DNA of 31,988 nt from Bacteroidales bacterium (GCA_021106655.1 JAIOTT010000062.1:1-31988), one strand, 5' to 3'. Positions 15,079 to 23,516 are shown, counted from the stretch's first letter. A program made the numbers and translations. Notes: generated by a model not told the origin, from the sequence alone.

Positions 15079-17214
15079 ATGAAGGTTTATCAAACAAATG
15101 ATGTAAGAAATATTGCACTGATAGGTGGTGCAAAATCCGGAAAATCTACACTGGCTGAAGCCATGTTGTTTGAAGGAGGAATAATTAAAAGACGAGGAAG
15201 CATTGAAGATAAAAATACTGTTTCTGATTACAGGGATATAGAACTTGAACGTGAAAACTCTGTTAGCTCAACAGTAATGTTTACTGAATACGATGGAAAG
15301 AAAATCAATATTATTGATACACCCGGTTTTGATGATTTTGTTGGAGAAGTAATATCTGCATTAACTGTTGCTGATACTGCAATTATGGTTGTAAATGCTC
15401 AGAATGGAGTTGAAGTCGGTACAGAGATAAACTGGAGACATACCGTTAAATACAAAAAGCCGGTTATTTTTGCAATTAACCACCTGGAACATGAAAATTC
15501 GAATTTTGATGAAACAATCCGTCAACTAAAGCAACAATTTGGAGGTGCTGTTACAGTTACTCAGTATCCGGTAAATAGCGGGATAGGATTCAATACTATC
15601 ATTGATCTTTTACAAATGAAAATGTTAAAGTATCCTGAGGGTGGTGGGAAACCGGAAATACTTGATATTCCTGATAGCGAAAAGGACAAAGCAGTAACAA
15701 TGCAAAAAGCCCTTATTGAAGACCTTGCCGCTGCAGATGAGTCTCTTATGGAAATTTATTTTGAAAATGATACTCTTACAGAAGAAGAAATTGGCAGAGG
15801 ATTGAAATTAGGCTTGATAAACAGGGGGATGTTTCCTGTTTTATGTGTTGCAGCTAAACAGAATATAGGCGTAGGAAGATTATTGGAATTTGTTGGAAGG
15901 AATGCACCAACACCAAATGAAATGCCCCCTGTAAAAACCAATGATGGAAAAGAACTGAACTGCAATGTATCCGATCCTGTATCAGCATTTGTATTTAAAA
16001 CTTCTGTTGAATCACACCTTGGAGAAATATCCTTTTTTAAAGTTTATGCCGGAGAGATAACTGAAGGAATGGATTTGATTAACAGTACATCTAACACCAA
16101 AGAAAGAATATCACAACTTTTTGCTTTTTGGGGTAAGAACCGCGAAAAAGTAGAAAAGGTTGTTGCCGGCGATATTGGTGCTACGATAAAATTGAAAAAC
16201 ACCAAAACGAATTCAACTCTGAATTTCATCAAAAATACCGAAAGCATCATTGAGCCGATTGAATTTCCTGAACCCAAATTTCGTGTGGCAATAAAAGCAG
16301 TGAATTCAACTGATGAAGAGAAGCTAGGTACCATATTGCAGGAAATACATAAAATAGATCAAACTTTGATAATTGAATATTCCAGGGAGCTAAAACAAAT
16401 TTTACTTCAGGGACAGGGTGAATTACATCTCAATATTGCAAAGTGGTACCTGGAAATAGCTGAAAAGGTTCCTGTTGAATACATTGCCCCAAAGATTCCT
16501 TACAGAGAAACGATCACGAAAAATGCCAAATCATCATATCGTCATAAAAAACAATCCGGCGGATCAGGGCAGTTTGGTGAGGTATACATGATGATTCAAC
16601 CTTATAATGAAGGAATGGCTGACCAAAAGGAATTCTCTATAAGGGGCAGGGAAGAAATTAAACTTGACTGGGGCGGAAAGCTGATACTTAATAACTGTAT
16701 CGTTGGAGGCGCAATTGACACAAGGTTTATCCCCGCTATATTAAAAGGCTTAATGGAAAAAATGGAAGAAGGTCCTCTTACCGGATCATATGCCAGGGAT
16801 ATTGTTGTGAATATATATGATGGTAAAATGCACCCTGTTGACTCAAATGAAATTTCATTTAAACTTGCCGGAAGACATGCTTTTAAAGAAGCCTTTAAAA
16901 ATGCCGGACCTAAAATACTCGAACCTATTTATGATATTGAAGTAATTGTTCCTGAAGATAAAATGGGTGATATAATGACTGACCTGCAAGGAAGAAGAGC
17001 AATCATTATGGGTATGGACAGTGAAGGGAATTATCAAATGATTAAAGCTAAAGTCCCTCTTGCTGAAATGAATAAATATTCTACTGCCCTGAGTTCACTT
17101 TCAAGTGGCAGAGCAACATTTTCTATGAAGTTTGCTGAATATACCCAGGTTCCAATGGATGTTCAGACCCAACTTCTTAAAGCATACGAAGAGCAGGAGC
17201 AGGAAGACGAATAA
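15079..17214 (+). CDS. EF-G2-type elongation factor G paralogue with altered GTPase motifs
   Basis: A 711-residue translation factor with the five-domain EF-G architecture: G domain (about 8-280), domain II (about 300-380), and domains III-V with HKKQSGGSGQFGEV and the C-terminal GDIMTDLQGRRAIIMGM segment. The G domain departs from housekeeping EF-G. The P-loop reads GGAKSGKST instead of AHIDAGKTT; switch I lacks RGIT (RENSVSSTV instead); switch II is DTPGFDDF (80-87), with Phe84 replacing the catalytic His; and the base-recognition NKxD is NHLE (134-137). These changes match the Bacteroides EF-G2 class, reported to drive translocation without GTP hydrolysis during carbon starvation. The ispG gene begins 40 bases downstream on the same strand, so the two are probably co-transcribed. 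The normal fusA is not in the window. Confidence 0.9.
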   Translation: MKVYQTNDVRNIALIGGAKSGKSTLAEAMLFEGGIIKRRGSIEDKNTVSDYRDIELERENSVSSTVMFTEYDGKKINIIDTPGFDDFVGEVISALTVADTAIMVVNAQNGVEVGTEINWRHTVKYKKPVIFAINHLEHENSNFDETIRQLKQQFGGAVTVTQYPVNSGIGFNTIIDLLQMKMLKYPEGGGKPEILDIPDSEKDKAVTMQKALIEDLAAADESLMEIYFENDTLTEEEIGRGLKLGLINRGMFPVLCVAAKQNIGVGRLLEFVGRNAPTPNEMPPVKTNDGKELNCNVSDPVSAFVFKTSVESHLGEISFFKVYAGEITEGMDLINSTSNTKERISQLFAFWGKNREKVEKVVAGDIGATIKLKNTKTNSTLNFIKNTESIIEPIEFPEPKFRVAIKAVNSTDEEKLGTILQEIHKIDQTLIIEYSRELKQILLQGQGELHLNIAKWYLEIAEKVPVEYIAPKIPYRETITKNAKSSYRHKKQSGGSGQFGEVYMMIQPYNEGMADQKEFSIRGREEIKLDWGGKLILNNCIVGGAIDTRFIPAILKGLMEKMEEGPLTGSYARDIVVNIYDGKMHPVDSNEISFKLAGRHAFKEAFKNAGPKILEPIYDIEVIVPEDKMGDIMTDLQGRRAIIMGMDSEGNYQMIKAKVPLAEMNKYSTALSSLSSGRATFSMKFAEYTQVPMDVQTQLLKAYEEQEQEDE

Positions 17215-17233
17215 TTAGTACTCGCCTGCTCTT
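17189..17233 (+). other. Hairpin spanning the end of the EF-G paralogue gene
   Basis: AAGAGCAGG inside the last codons (17189-17197) pairs perfectly with CCTGCTCTT after the stop (17225-17233), leaving a 27-base loop. The run of T after it is short, so it is more likely an inter-gene processing or attenuation hairpin than a strong terminator, if it has any role. Confidence 0.3.
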
Positions 17234-17254
17234 TAGGTTAAATTACTTAAAGTC

Positions 17255-18937
17255 GTGAACGCTTACGAATATTGTAATAATCTGACTACCTATTCAAGAT
17301 TTATTTCCAGGGTTGTTCAGGTAGGTAATGTGCCTTTAGGAGGGAATTCCCCGATCCGTGTACAATCAATGACTTCCACATCAACACTTAATACTATAAA
17401 AACTGTTGAACAATCTATCAGGATGATAGAAGCCGGATGTGAATTCGTAAGAATTGCCACACCTGGCCTCAGGGAAGTTGAGAACCTGAAAAATATCAAG
17501 GATGAACTGAGAAAAAAGGGATATTCAACACCAATCATTGCGGATATACATTTTAATCCGAAAGCTGCTGAGCTTGCTGCCGCTATTGTGGAAAAGGTCA
17601 GGATAAACCCCGGGAATTATGCTGATAAAAAACAAATTACTAGCATAGAGTATTCTGATAATGAATATCAGGCTGAACTTGAAAGGATCAGCAATAGAGT
17701 TAAACCATTAATAGAGATATGTAAAGCAAATGGTACCGTAATGCGTGTCGGGTCTAATCATGGTTCTTTATCCGACAGAATAAAAAACCGTTATGGTGAT
17801 ACTCCTCTGGGCATGGTTGAATCAGCACTTGAGTTTATTCGTATCTGTGAATATTTTAATTTTCAGGATATAGTTGTTTCAATGAAATCAAGCAATATTA
17901 AGATCACTGTTGAGGCAACACGATTGTTGATCAACAGGATGATGGCGGAACAAATGAACTATCCTGTCCATCTTGGAGTTACAGAGGCCGGTGAAGGGGA
18001 GGATGGTAGAATAAAATCAGCTGCCGGTATCGGAAGTTTGCTTGCAGATGGAATTGGAGATACGATCAGAGTGTCGCTTACAGAAGATCCGGAAAAAGAA
18101 ATACCCGTAGCAAGAACTTTGTTGCAGCACTATGCTCACGACTCACAAAAACAAGCAAAAATTGTCAGAAATCCTCCATATGATCCCTTTCAATATAACA
18201 GAAGAAAAACCCTTGCAATTGGAGATATTGGTGGATCAAATCCTCCGGTAGTTATTACAGATTCGAACGACTTAACTTTTCCATATCTTCAGTTTAATAT
18301 TAAGACATTCAATGAGAATTCTATTAAAACTATTAAGAAGAATCCTGATAAGGTTTTGATACTTGAAGATATTGAAAGGTTCAACCCCTACGATTTTCGG
18401 AAAGCCTTCTTTTTATTAATCAAGCACAATGTTGAGCTTCCAGTAATAATAAAGGCAAACTACAAAAGCTTAAGCAAAGAGGAATTCCAGCTATACAGCT
18501 CTGCAGATATTTCTTCATTGCATGTTGATGGTTTTGGAGATGGTATCTGGATTTGTGCAGATGAGAATATTCCCAAAGATCATATTAGGCAAACAGCTTT
18601 AAATATTCTTCAGGCCAATGGAACAAGAATTTCAAAAACCGAATTTATATCCTGTCCTTCCTGTAGCAGGACGACCTATGATATACAAAAGACAGCCGCT
18701 CAGATACGTGCAAAAACGTCTCACCTGAAAGGTCTTAAAATAGGAATAATGGGATGTATCGTCAATGGTCCGGGTGAAATGGCTGATGCTCATTACGGAT
18801 ATGTGGGATCGGGAAAGGAAAAGGTTAGCTTATACAAAGGAAGATACTGTGTACGAAAAAATATTGATGCCAAAGATGCAGTCGATGCTCTTGTTGATCT
18901 GATTAAGTCAGAAGGCGACTGGGTTGAACCTCAATAG
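17255..18937 (+). CDS. ispG: 4-hydroxy-3-methylbut-2-enyl diphosphate synthase (long form)
   Basis: Reductive ring opening of 2-C-methyl-D-erythritol 2,4-cyclodiphosphate to HMBPP, the penultimate step of the MEP isoprenoid pathway. The 560-residue protein has the N-terminal TIM barrel (VGNVPLGGNSPIRVQSMTSTST; IADIHFNPKAAE; VRINPGNYAD), an inserted middle domain (about 290-440) as in the long IspG of Bacteroidetes, Chlamydiae and plants, and the C-terminal iron-sulphur domain. The [4Fe-4S] ligands are the two Cys of SCPSC and the Cys of GIMGCIVNGPGE, with Glu in that last motif. The start is a GTG at 17255; the first in-frame ATG lies inside a conserved block and is too late. Its TAG stop is the first triplet of a heptad array. 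The polyprenyl carrier made downstream of this pathway would serve the glycan genes nearby. Confidence 0.95.
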   Translation: MNAYEYCNNLTTYSRFISRVVQVGNVPLGGNSPIRVQSMTSTSTLNTIKTVEQSIRMIEAGCEFVRIATPGLREVENLKNIKDELRKKGYSTPIIADIHFNPKAAELAAAIVEKVRINPGNYADKKQITSIEYSDNEYQAELERISNRVKPLIEICKANGTVMRVGSNHGSLSDRIKNRYGDTPLGMVESALEFIRICEYFNFQDIVVSMKSSNIKITVEATRLLINRMMAEQMNYPVHLGVTEAGEGEDGRIKSAAGIGSLLADGIGDTIRVSLTEDPEKEIPVARTLLQHYAHDSQKQAKIVRNPPYDPFQYNRRKTLAIGDIGGSNPPVVITDSNDLTFPYLQFNIKTFNENSIKTIKKNPDKVLILEDIERFNPYDFRKAFFLLIKHNVELPVIIKANYKSLSKEEFQLYSSADISSLHVDGFGDGIWICADENIPKDHIRQTALNILQANGTRISKTEFISCPSCSRTTYDIQKTAAQIRAKTSHLKGLKIGIMGCIVNGPGEMADAHYGYVGSGKEKVSLYKGRYCVRKNIDAKDAVDALVDLIKSEGDWVEPQ

Positions 18938-18962
18938 TTAGTAGTTGATTAGTTGAGTGGGG
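18935..18962. repeat. Heptad repeat (TAGTTAG, TAGTTGA, TTAGTTG, AGTGGGG)
   Basis: Four 7-base units start exactly at the ispG stop codon. Related sequence occurs at 23517-23605. It opens the 321-base convergent spacer between ispG and the lipid kinase gene, which is almost wholly made of repeats. Confidence 0.55.
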
Positions 18963-18971
18963 AAACGTGAT

Positions 18972-19011
18972 GTTATAATAGATACGTTGCATGCAACGTA
19001 TCTACCATAAC
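18972..19011. repeat. 40-bp near-perfect palindrome
   Basis: The half-site GTTATAATAGATACGTTGCA (18972-18991) is followed directly by its reverse complement (18992-19011) with only two mismatched positions; the inner 26 bases are perfect. There is no loop. It lies between convergent genes. It could form a cruciform or a very stable RNA hairpin in both directions, and so act as a bidirectional transcript end, but no T tract follows. Confidence 0.8.
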
Positions 19012-19077
19012 ATGAAAACTACAATTTTCAAATTGCCTCATCATTGCTGTCCTATAAACTTAATAAAATGCATCATG

Positions 19078-19221
19078 GATTCTTCACTTCACTTCGTTAC
19101 GCTCAGAATGACAATCATTTAGGATATTAAGGAGGGGGTTGATGGCGGCAAAGCCGCCATCAACCCCCTCCCTTTTGAAAAACACGGAACAGCTTGTCAT
19201 TCTGAAGCGAAGCGAAGAATC
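19078..19221. repeat. Nested inverted repeat with a perfect 19-bp inner hairpin
   Basis: The outer arms are GATTCTTCACTTCACTTCG to ACAA (19078-19114) and its inverted relative, TTGTCATTCTGAAGCGAAGC to GAATC (19194-19221). Inside, GGAGGGGGTTGATGGCGGC (19131-19149) pairs perfectly with 19153-19171 around an AAA loop. Outside, GCTGTCC near 19046 is inverted as GGACAGC near 19236, so at least three layers are nested. The GC-rich inner hairpin contrasts with the AT-rich surroundings. It looks like one mobile palindrome inside another. It could also end transcription from both sides. Confidence 0.8.
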
Positions 19222-19258
19222 TATTAATTTTAATCGGACAGCAGTGATTGCCTCATTT

Positions 19259-20197
19259 TCAAATTTTCAAATTAATTCCCCTGATTATCTTTATACTTTT
19301 GGGAATAATAGTAAATGTTATCGGGCTATGTCCAAGAGATTCGCCGTCGCTCTCCAGGTATATCTTTGGTGTGGAGTCTATTTTTATTGTCTTACCTCTG
19401 AAAGATAGTACTTCCGGCAAATCAATAAATGAACCATCATAGAGATTTTTAATGTTTCGTAAGATCTTTGCCTTGCCAATTTTTTTGATCACAGTAAGGT
19501 CAAATAATCCATCATCAGGAATTGCATTGGGAAGTTGCTTCATTCCACCACCATTATACATGCATATCCCAACACTCATGCTGAATATACTTTCTTTTAT
19601 AAGCAGATCATCAACGTGTAATTTTATATGGTGAAACTTATATTGAAACAGCCCGAGAAAAATATTTAAAAGATACGTTAACCTTCCACCATAGCCTTTG
19701 TCTTTCATATTGTTGACTTTTTTAGCTACAAGTGCATCATAACCCAGCCCACTTACGTTTACAAAATAACGTAAGAGTTTATTCTCAGATTCATAAAATT
19801 CCACAAGCCCTGCATCCTGGACAAAAACATCGCCTTTTTTTATTGTAGCAATTGCATCATCATATTTTGATGGTATTCCATACATTCTCCCCCAATCATT
19901 TCCTGTTCCAACAGATATCATTCCAAGTGGAATTTCTGTAGTTGGATGTTTTTTTTGTTGGAATATTCCATTCACCACTTCATTTATTGTTCCGTCTCCT
20001 CCAACAACTATGATATTTGTAAAGCCTTGTTGAATGTAATCTTTTGTTAATTGTATAGCATGAAGCCTGTTTTTGGTATAAACATCCAGGAAATCAAAAC
20101 CTGCATCAACAAGCAATGATGAAATATAATTCCACTCCTTTGCAGCTTTTTTGTTTCCTGCATTTGGATTAACTATCACCAGCCATCGTTTTTTCAT
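19259..20197 (-). CDS. Diacylglycerol kinase family lipid kinase
   Basis: Transfers phosphate from ATP to a lipid hydroxyl such as diacylglycerol, at the inner membrane surface. The 312-residue protein starts IVNPNAGNKKAAKEW, carries the nucleotide-binding VVGGDGTINEVVNGI (about 64-78), ISVGTGNDWGRMYGI (about 95-109) and a C-terminal beta domain with the LPNAIPDDGLFDLTVI segment. This is the YegS/DgkB type rather than the small integral-membrane DgkA. It is the last gene of the minus-strand glycosyltransferase/ligase cluster, 56 bases after the ligase gene. Its final residues and stop (NLKI, TGA) lie in the AATTTTCAAATT stretch belonging to the repeat-rich spacer. Specific lipid substrate unknown. 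Confidence 0.88.
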   Translation of the reverse strand: MKKRWLVIVNPNAGNKKAAKEWNYISSLLVDAGFDFLDVYTKNRLHAIQLTKDYIQQGFTNIIVVGGDGTINEVVNGIFQQKKHPTTEIPLGMISVGTGNDWGRMYGIPSKYDDAIATIKKGDVFVQDAGLVEFYESENKLLRYFVNVSGLGYDALVAKKVNNMKDKGYGGRLTYLLNIFLGLFQYKFHHIKLHVDDLLIKESIFSMSVGICMYNGGGMKQLPNAIPDDGLFDLTVIKKIGKAKILRNIKNLYDGSFIDLPEVLSFRGKTIKIDSTPKIYLESDGESLGHSPITFTIIPKSIKIIRGINLKI

Positions 20198-20214
20198 AGC
20201 TCTTTATGTTTAAA

Positions 20215-20268
20215 ACTCTAAATACTCCAAGTACTTTAAGTACTCCAAATACTCTAAGTACTTCCTAT
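20215..20268. repeat. Nonanucleotide repeat, six units of ACTCCAAGT-like sequence
   Basis: Six 9-base units (ACTCTAAAT, ACTCCAAGT, ACTTTAAGT, ACTCCAAAT, ACTCTAAGT, then a decayed ACTTCCTAT) run through the 56-base gap and into the end of the ligase gene, where they encode its last residues (GST) and the TAG stop. The period of 9 is distinct from the heptad arrays elsewhere. Confidence 0.75.
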
Positions 20269-21828
20269 GTCGTCATTCTCCTTTTTCCCAAACAGAAATA
20301 ATGCACTAAAAAACGCAAAAAAGCTAACACCGGCTTGCGATTCAATTGTATCTTCAGCCAACATGGAAATGATCAAGATGATGAAAAATGTTAGATAGAA
20401 GTAATCATGGAATTTACCGAGAATTAACGGGGGATAAATTAAGATGAACAAGAACCAGAGTAATCCAATAATTCCAAAACCTACAAAAATCGACAGAAAT
20501 TGGTTGTGTGATCTCCACTGATATTTAGGATCTAGAGGTGAGTTCATTCTTTTATATTGATCTATAAAAGCAATATTCATATCACCTGTTCCGACACCAA
20601 TTACAGGATTTCTTTTAATAATTCCTATTGATGCTTTCCAGAATTCAAGCCTCTGCATTACCGAATGACCACTGGGATCTCTTGTTTCATAATAATTTTT
20701 ATACTCCCAGATTATTTGATGTATTCTTGATCTGATATTTGATTTGTCCCTGTAATTTACACTTGCAATACCCCTTTCAACTATTTGTATTTCCTCATCA
20801 GTAAGTTGGTTAACTCCATCCATATCTTTTTTTAAACCTTTAGAGGCAAGAAAACGGATCAGAGTATAACTAACATATTGTGATTTTTTATCGAGACTGT
20901 CGAAATCGAAATCAGAGCGTTTGTTCCAAGCATCTCTTAGTTCGCGCATGGAAATATATATCCACACATAGTTTCCGTTTTCAACAGAGCTTCTGGTAGT
21001 GTCGTGCTCATATTTATTTCCGTAAGGAGTATATTTTTCCAGGTTACTAAAATCTACAGGATTAACCTGATAAACCTCTTCAATAGAATTTTTTATTGTT
21101 ATGGATGATAGAATACATATAATTATTAGCAATATTATAAAACTAATACTATAATAAATGTTTGATTTTTTAATAAGGATATAAATGAGAGTAATAGTAG
21201 CTGAGGTCATTAATACAAGTAATCCTGTTACAGATTCAAAAAGAAAAAGAAAAACAATTAACCAGATAGTAATTGCAATTAAGATAGATTTCAATAATGA
21301 GCTGATAGTATTTTCTTTAAAAACAAAGTAAACCATGGCAAAAATTGCCAGGCAAATATTAAGGCTAAAACGAATATGTGAAATGAATATAGAGATCTCA
21401 CGAATATCGATTATTTGTTTTGTATATAGAATATATGTGCTGATGAAGGTTCCACTCAAAACTGCCCCGATGAATATCAACATCAGGTATTTAAATTTTC
21501 TGCTATCCAGTGCTTTTGTAGTTGAAATAATGACAGTAAGGGCCAGAATAGGAGCTTTTGTTCTCAGGTCTTTCCATGCATAGCCAAAATCTGAAGTAAA
21601 AACCAATCCAATGATATGCAAAACAAGAAGAGAAACAAGAACTAAGGCAGCTTTATTATGAAAGAAGCTATATACTTTCTCTTTAAACTGTCTTTCGGTT
21701 AACCAGTTGATAATCAAAATAAACTGGGCGACACTCATCAGGAATTTTGATAATGGCAATGCTATTACCATTAAGGATAGTCCAAAAAAGTAAACACTTG
21801 AGTGATCGATCTTCCATTTAACAGGCAT
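20254..21828 (-). CDS. O-antigen ligase/polymerase-like membrane protein (Wzy_C)
   Basis: Inner-membrane enzyme expected to join or polymerise lipid-linked glycan at the periplasmic face. The 524-residue product has about ten to twelve hydrophobic helices and one large periplasmic loop (about 255-415) ending with VIGVGTGDMNIAFIDQYKR and WRSHNQFLSIFVGFGIIGLL, the signature of the Wzy_C/WaaL family. The SHNQ His is typical of the active loop. The loop is larger than in enterobacterial ligases. It follows a GT2 gene by 9 bases and precedes the lipid kinase, so it is part of a four-gene minus-strand operon. In T9SS bacteria such ligases help make the A-LPS to which secreted proteins are attached; that role here is inference. 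Confidence 0.85.
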   Translation of the reverse strand: MPVKWKIDHSSVYFFGLSLMVIALPLSKFLMSVAQFILIINWLTERQFKEKVYSFFHNKAALVLVSLLVLHIIGLVFTSDFGYAWKDLRTKAPILALTVIISTTKALDSRKFKYLMLIFIGAVLSGTFISTYILYTKQIIDIREISIFISHIRFSLNICLAIFAMVYFVFKENTISSLLKSILIAITIWLIVFLFLFESVTGLLVLMTSATITLIYILIKKSNIYYSISFIILLIIICILSSITIKNSIEEVYQVNPVDFSNLEKYTPYGNKYEHDTTRSSVENGNYVWIYISMRELRDAWNKRSDFDFDSLDKKSQYVSYTLIRFLASKGLKKDMDGVNQLTDEEIQIVERGIASVNYRDKSNIRSRIHQIIWEYKNYYETRDPSGHSVMQRLEFWKASIGIIKRNPVIGVGTGDMNIAFIDQYKRMNSPLDPKYQWRSHNQFLSIFVGFGIIGLLWFLFILIYPPLILGKFHDYFYLTFFIILIISMLAEDTIESQAGVSFFAFFSALFLFGKKENDDIGST

Positions 21829-21837
21829 CTAACAAAG

Positions 21838-22650
21838 CTAAGAATTTATTACGTTATGTTTATCAAGTCCGTTATCACATCTAATAATTTTAGAAGAGAT
21901 AGAATTTTCAAGGATCTCATCATTTTTCTGAAGATTTTTGCGGGTGTTTTCAGGATGGTAGAGGTGATATCCGATAGCATTAAATTTTATGTTTTTTCTC
22001 TTAAGGCCGGCATTAAAGAGCCGTACTGCGAATTCTGAATCTTCTCTTCCCCATCCGGTAAAATCTTCATTAAAACCATTGATCTTTATTGCATCTTCTT
22101 TCAGGAATCCCATATTACAACTTCTTATACCTTTAAGGCTTGTTGTTTGGGTTGAAAATAGTTTTGTTAAAATCGGGGAACGCACTGTGTTTTTGCGGTT
22201 CCTGATTCCTTTAGTAAAATATGAAATAGAGTTAATTTTTTGATTGAATATCAAATTGCTGGTTTGTTCCGATAAAATTACCCTGGGCCCTATCGTAAAC
22301 TGATTTTTCTCAGCATGCTTTTGATGATCCCTGATAAAGTCAGGGTGCAGAACAATATCCCCGTCAATTATAATGAGGTATTCATTAGAAGCTCTTGCAA
22401 TTGCTTTGTTTCTTGACATGGCAGCTCTGAAACCAAGATCTTCCTGCCATGAGTGTATAAGCGATATGGGTGAATCTTCTTGAAATCCCCGAATAAGTTC
22501 TTTTGTGGAAGGTTTTGATCCGTCATCTGCAATAATCATTTCATCAGGCAAGACAGATTGATTAAAAGCTGATTTGATAACCTGCTCCAGTGCCTTTTCC
22601 CAATTATAAGTTGTTATAATTAATGAAACAGGGAAATCAATTTTTCTCAT
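21838..22650 (-). CDS. GT2 glycosyltransferase (galactosyltransferase-like C-terminus)
   Basis: Nucleotide-sugar-dependent transferase for a surface glycan. I take the start MRKIDFPVSLIITTYN at 22650, four bases after the upstream gene's stop; a longer frame to 22695 would overlap that gene. The 270-residue product has the GT-A core: IITTYNWEKALEQVI (10-24), IADDGSKPSTKEL (about 40-52), a DGDIVLHPDF metal site (about 100-109) and FTGWGREDSEFAVRLFNAGL near the C-terminus, where the GxGxED pattern resembles the C-terminal domain of beta-galactosyl/chondroitin-type transferases. Donor and acceptor are unknown. Second gene of the four-gene operon. Confidence 0.85.
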   Translation of the reverse strand: MRKIDFPVSLIITTYNWEKALEQVIKSAFNQSVLPDEMIIADDGSKPSTKELIRGFQEDSPISLIHSWQEDLGFRAAMSRNKAIARASNEYLIIIDGDIVLHPDFIRDHQKHAEKNQFTIGPRVILSEQTSNLIFNQKINSISYFTKGIRNRKNTVRSPILTKLFSTQTTSLKGIRSCNMGFLKEDAIKINGFNEDFTGWGREDSEFAVRLFNAGLKRKNIKFNAIGYHLYHPENTRKNLQKNDEILENSISSKIIRCDNGLDKHNVINS

Positions 22651-22654
22651 CAGT

Positions 22655-23416
22655 TTATAATTTTTCACTTTTCTCAAGATGTCTAAGCAGCGCATATTTC
22701 ATAAAGGTAGAATATGCTGCAATCCAGCTTATTATAAGTCCGTATATTCCATCTTTAAATCCTTTTTTCTGAAAGTAAACTTTAATAAATTTAGCAAGAG
22801 GATTTACCCACATTTTGATAGCTCTGCTTTTTTTGCCTTGCTCAAATAGCTGCTGAGCCATGATTTCTGAATAACGCATTGAGACACTAGAATGATGCTG
22901 TATGGAATCATAGGAATAATGTAACAAATCTCCTTCAAGATGTTTTAAAGAAGCATCTTTATGCATAAAGAACTGGTCATGTGGATTAAGTCCTGCCCAT
23001 TTTCCTTTTCGGCTATCCCAAAGACGTAATTTTGTGTCGGGATACCAGCCGCAATGTTTTATCCATCTTCCACAGTAGTAAGTAAGGCGATTAAAAGTAT
23101 AACCGTCATATTTCCAGTTTTGTTTTGTTTCCAGGATTGACTTTTTCAATTCATCAGAAAGCACTTCATCAGCATCGAGTGAAAGAATATGGGGAAATTT
23201 TGCTTGTGTAATGGCGAAATTTTTCTGTGCGATGTGACCTAAAAATTTTTGTTTGATTACGCGACCTCCCTTTGCTAAAGTAATTTCTTCAGTTTTGTCA
23301 GTAGAGAGAGAATCAACAATAACAATATCGTCAGCAATATCTTTTACAGCATCCAGACATCGCCCAATATTTTTTTCCTCATTTAATGTGATGATAACAA
23401 CTGAAAGTTTTTGCAT
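22655..23416 (-). CDS. GT2 glycosyltransferase, LPS core (WaaE/KdtX)-like
   Basis: A 253-residue glycosyltransferase, first gene of the minus-strand operon. The start MQKLSVVIITLNEEKN at 23416 is chosen because it opens directly with the GT-A strand and lies 27 bases below a TAACTTTG promoter element; 13 further upstream codons are open but not family-like. Motifs are SVVIITLNEEKNIGRCL (4-20), IVDSLSTDKT (about 32-41), SLDADEVLSDEL (about 76-87) and GLNPHDQF with the His-rich SYDSIQHHSSVSMRYSE segment. This matches the LPS beta-glucosyltransferase WaaE/KdtX subfamily common in Bacteroidota. It probably acts on lipid A-core at the cytoplasmic face; the exact sugar is not known. Confidence 0.88.
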   Translation of the reverse strand: MQKLSVVIITLNEEKNIGRCLDAVKDIADDIVIVDSLSTDKTEEITLAKGGRVIKQKFLGHIAQKNFAITQAKFPHILSLDADEVLSDELKKSILETKQNWKYDGYTFNRLTYYCGRWIKHCGWYPDTKLRLWDSRKGKWAGLNPHDQFFMHKDASLKHLEGDLLHYSYDSIQHHSSVSMRYSEIMAQQLFEQGKKSRAIKMWVNPLAKFIKVYFQKKGFKDGIYGLIISWIAAYSTFMKYALLRHLEKSEKL

Positions 23417-23443
23417 TGTGGGATATGCTTTAGGTTTCAATAT

Positions 23444-23451
23444 CAAAGTTA
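23444..23451 (-). promoter_or_regulatory. Candidate -7 element for the glycosyltransferase/ligase operon
   Basis: TAACTTTG on the minus strand matches TAnnTTTG, 27 bases above the chosen ATG of the first glycosyltransferase gene. A -33 TTTG at the expected distance is not seen. Confidence 0.4.
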
Positions 23452-23516
23452 ACAAAATTAGACTGGAAATATTATAATTAGCGATTATAAATTTCTAATT
23501 GATCTAATTGTAGCTC

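Noticed and set aside
22651..22695. Longer start for the second glycosyltransferase
   Set aside because: It would overlap the preceding gene by 41 bases and adds residues before the GT-A strand; the ATG at 22650 directly follows that gene's stop.
23487..23504. 18-base match (inverted) to 7738-7755
   Set aside because: Very AT-rich, and such a match can occur by chance in a 32-kb AT-rich window; no further shared sequence supports a repeat.
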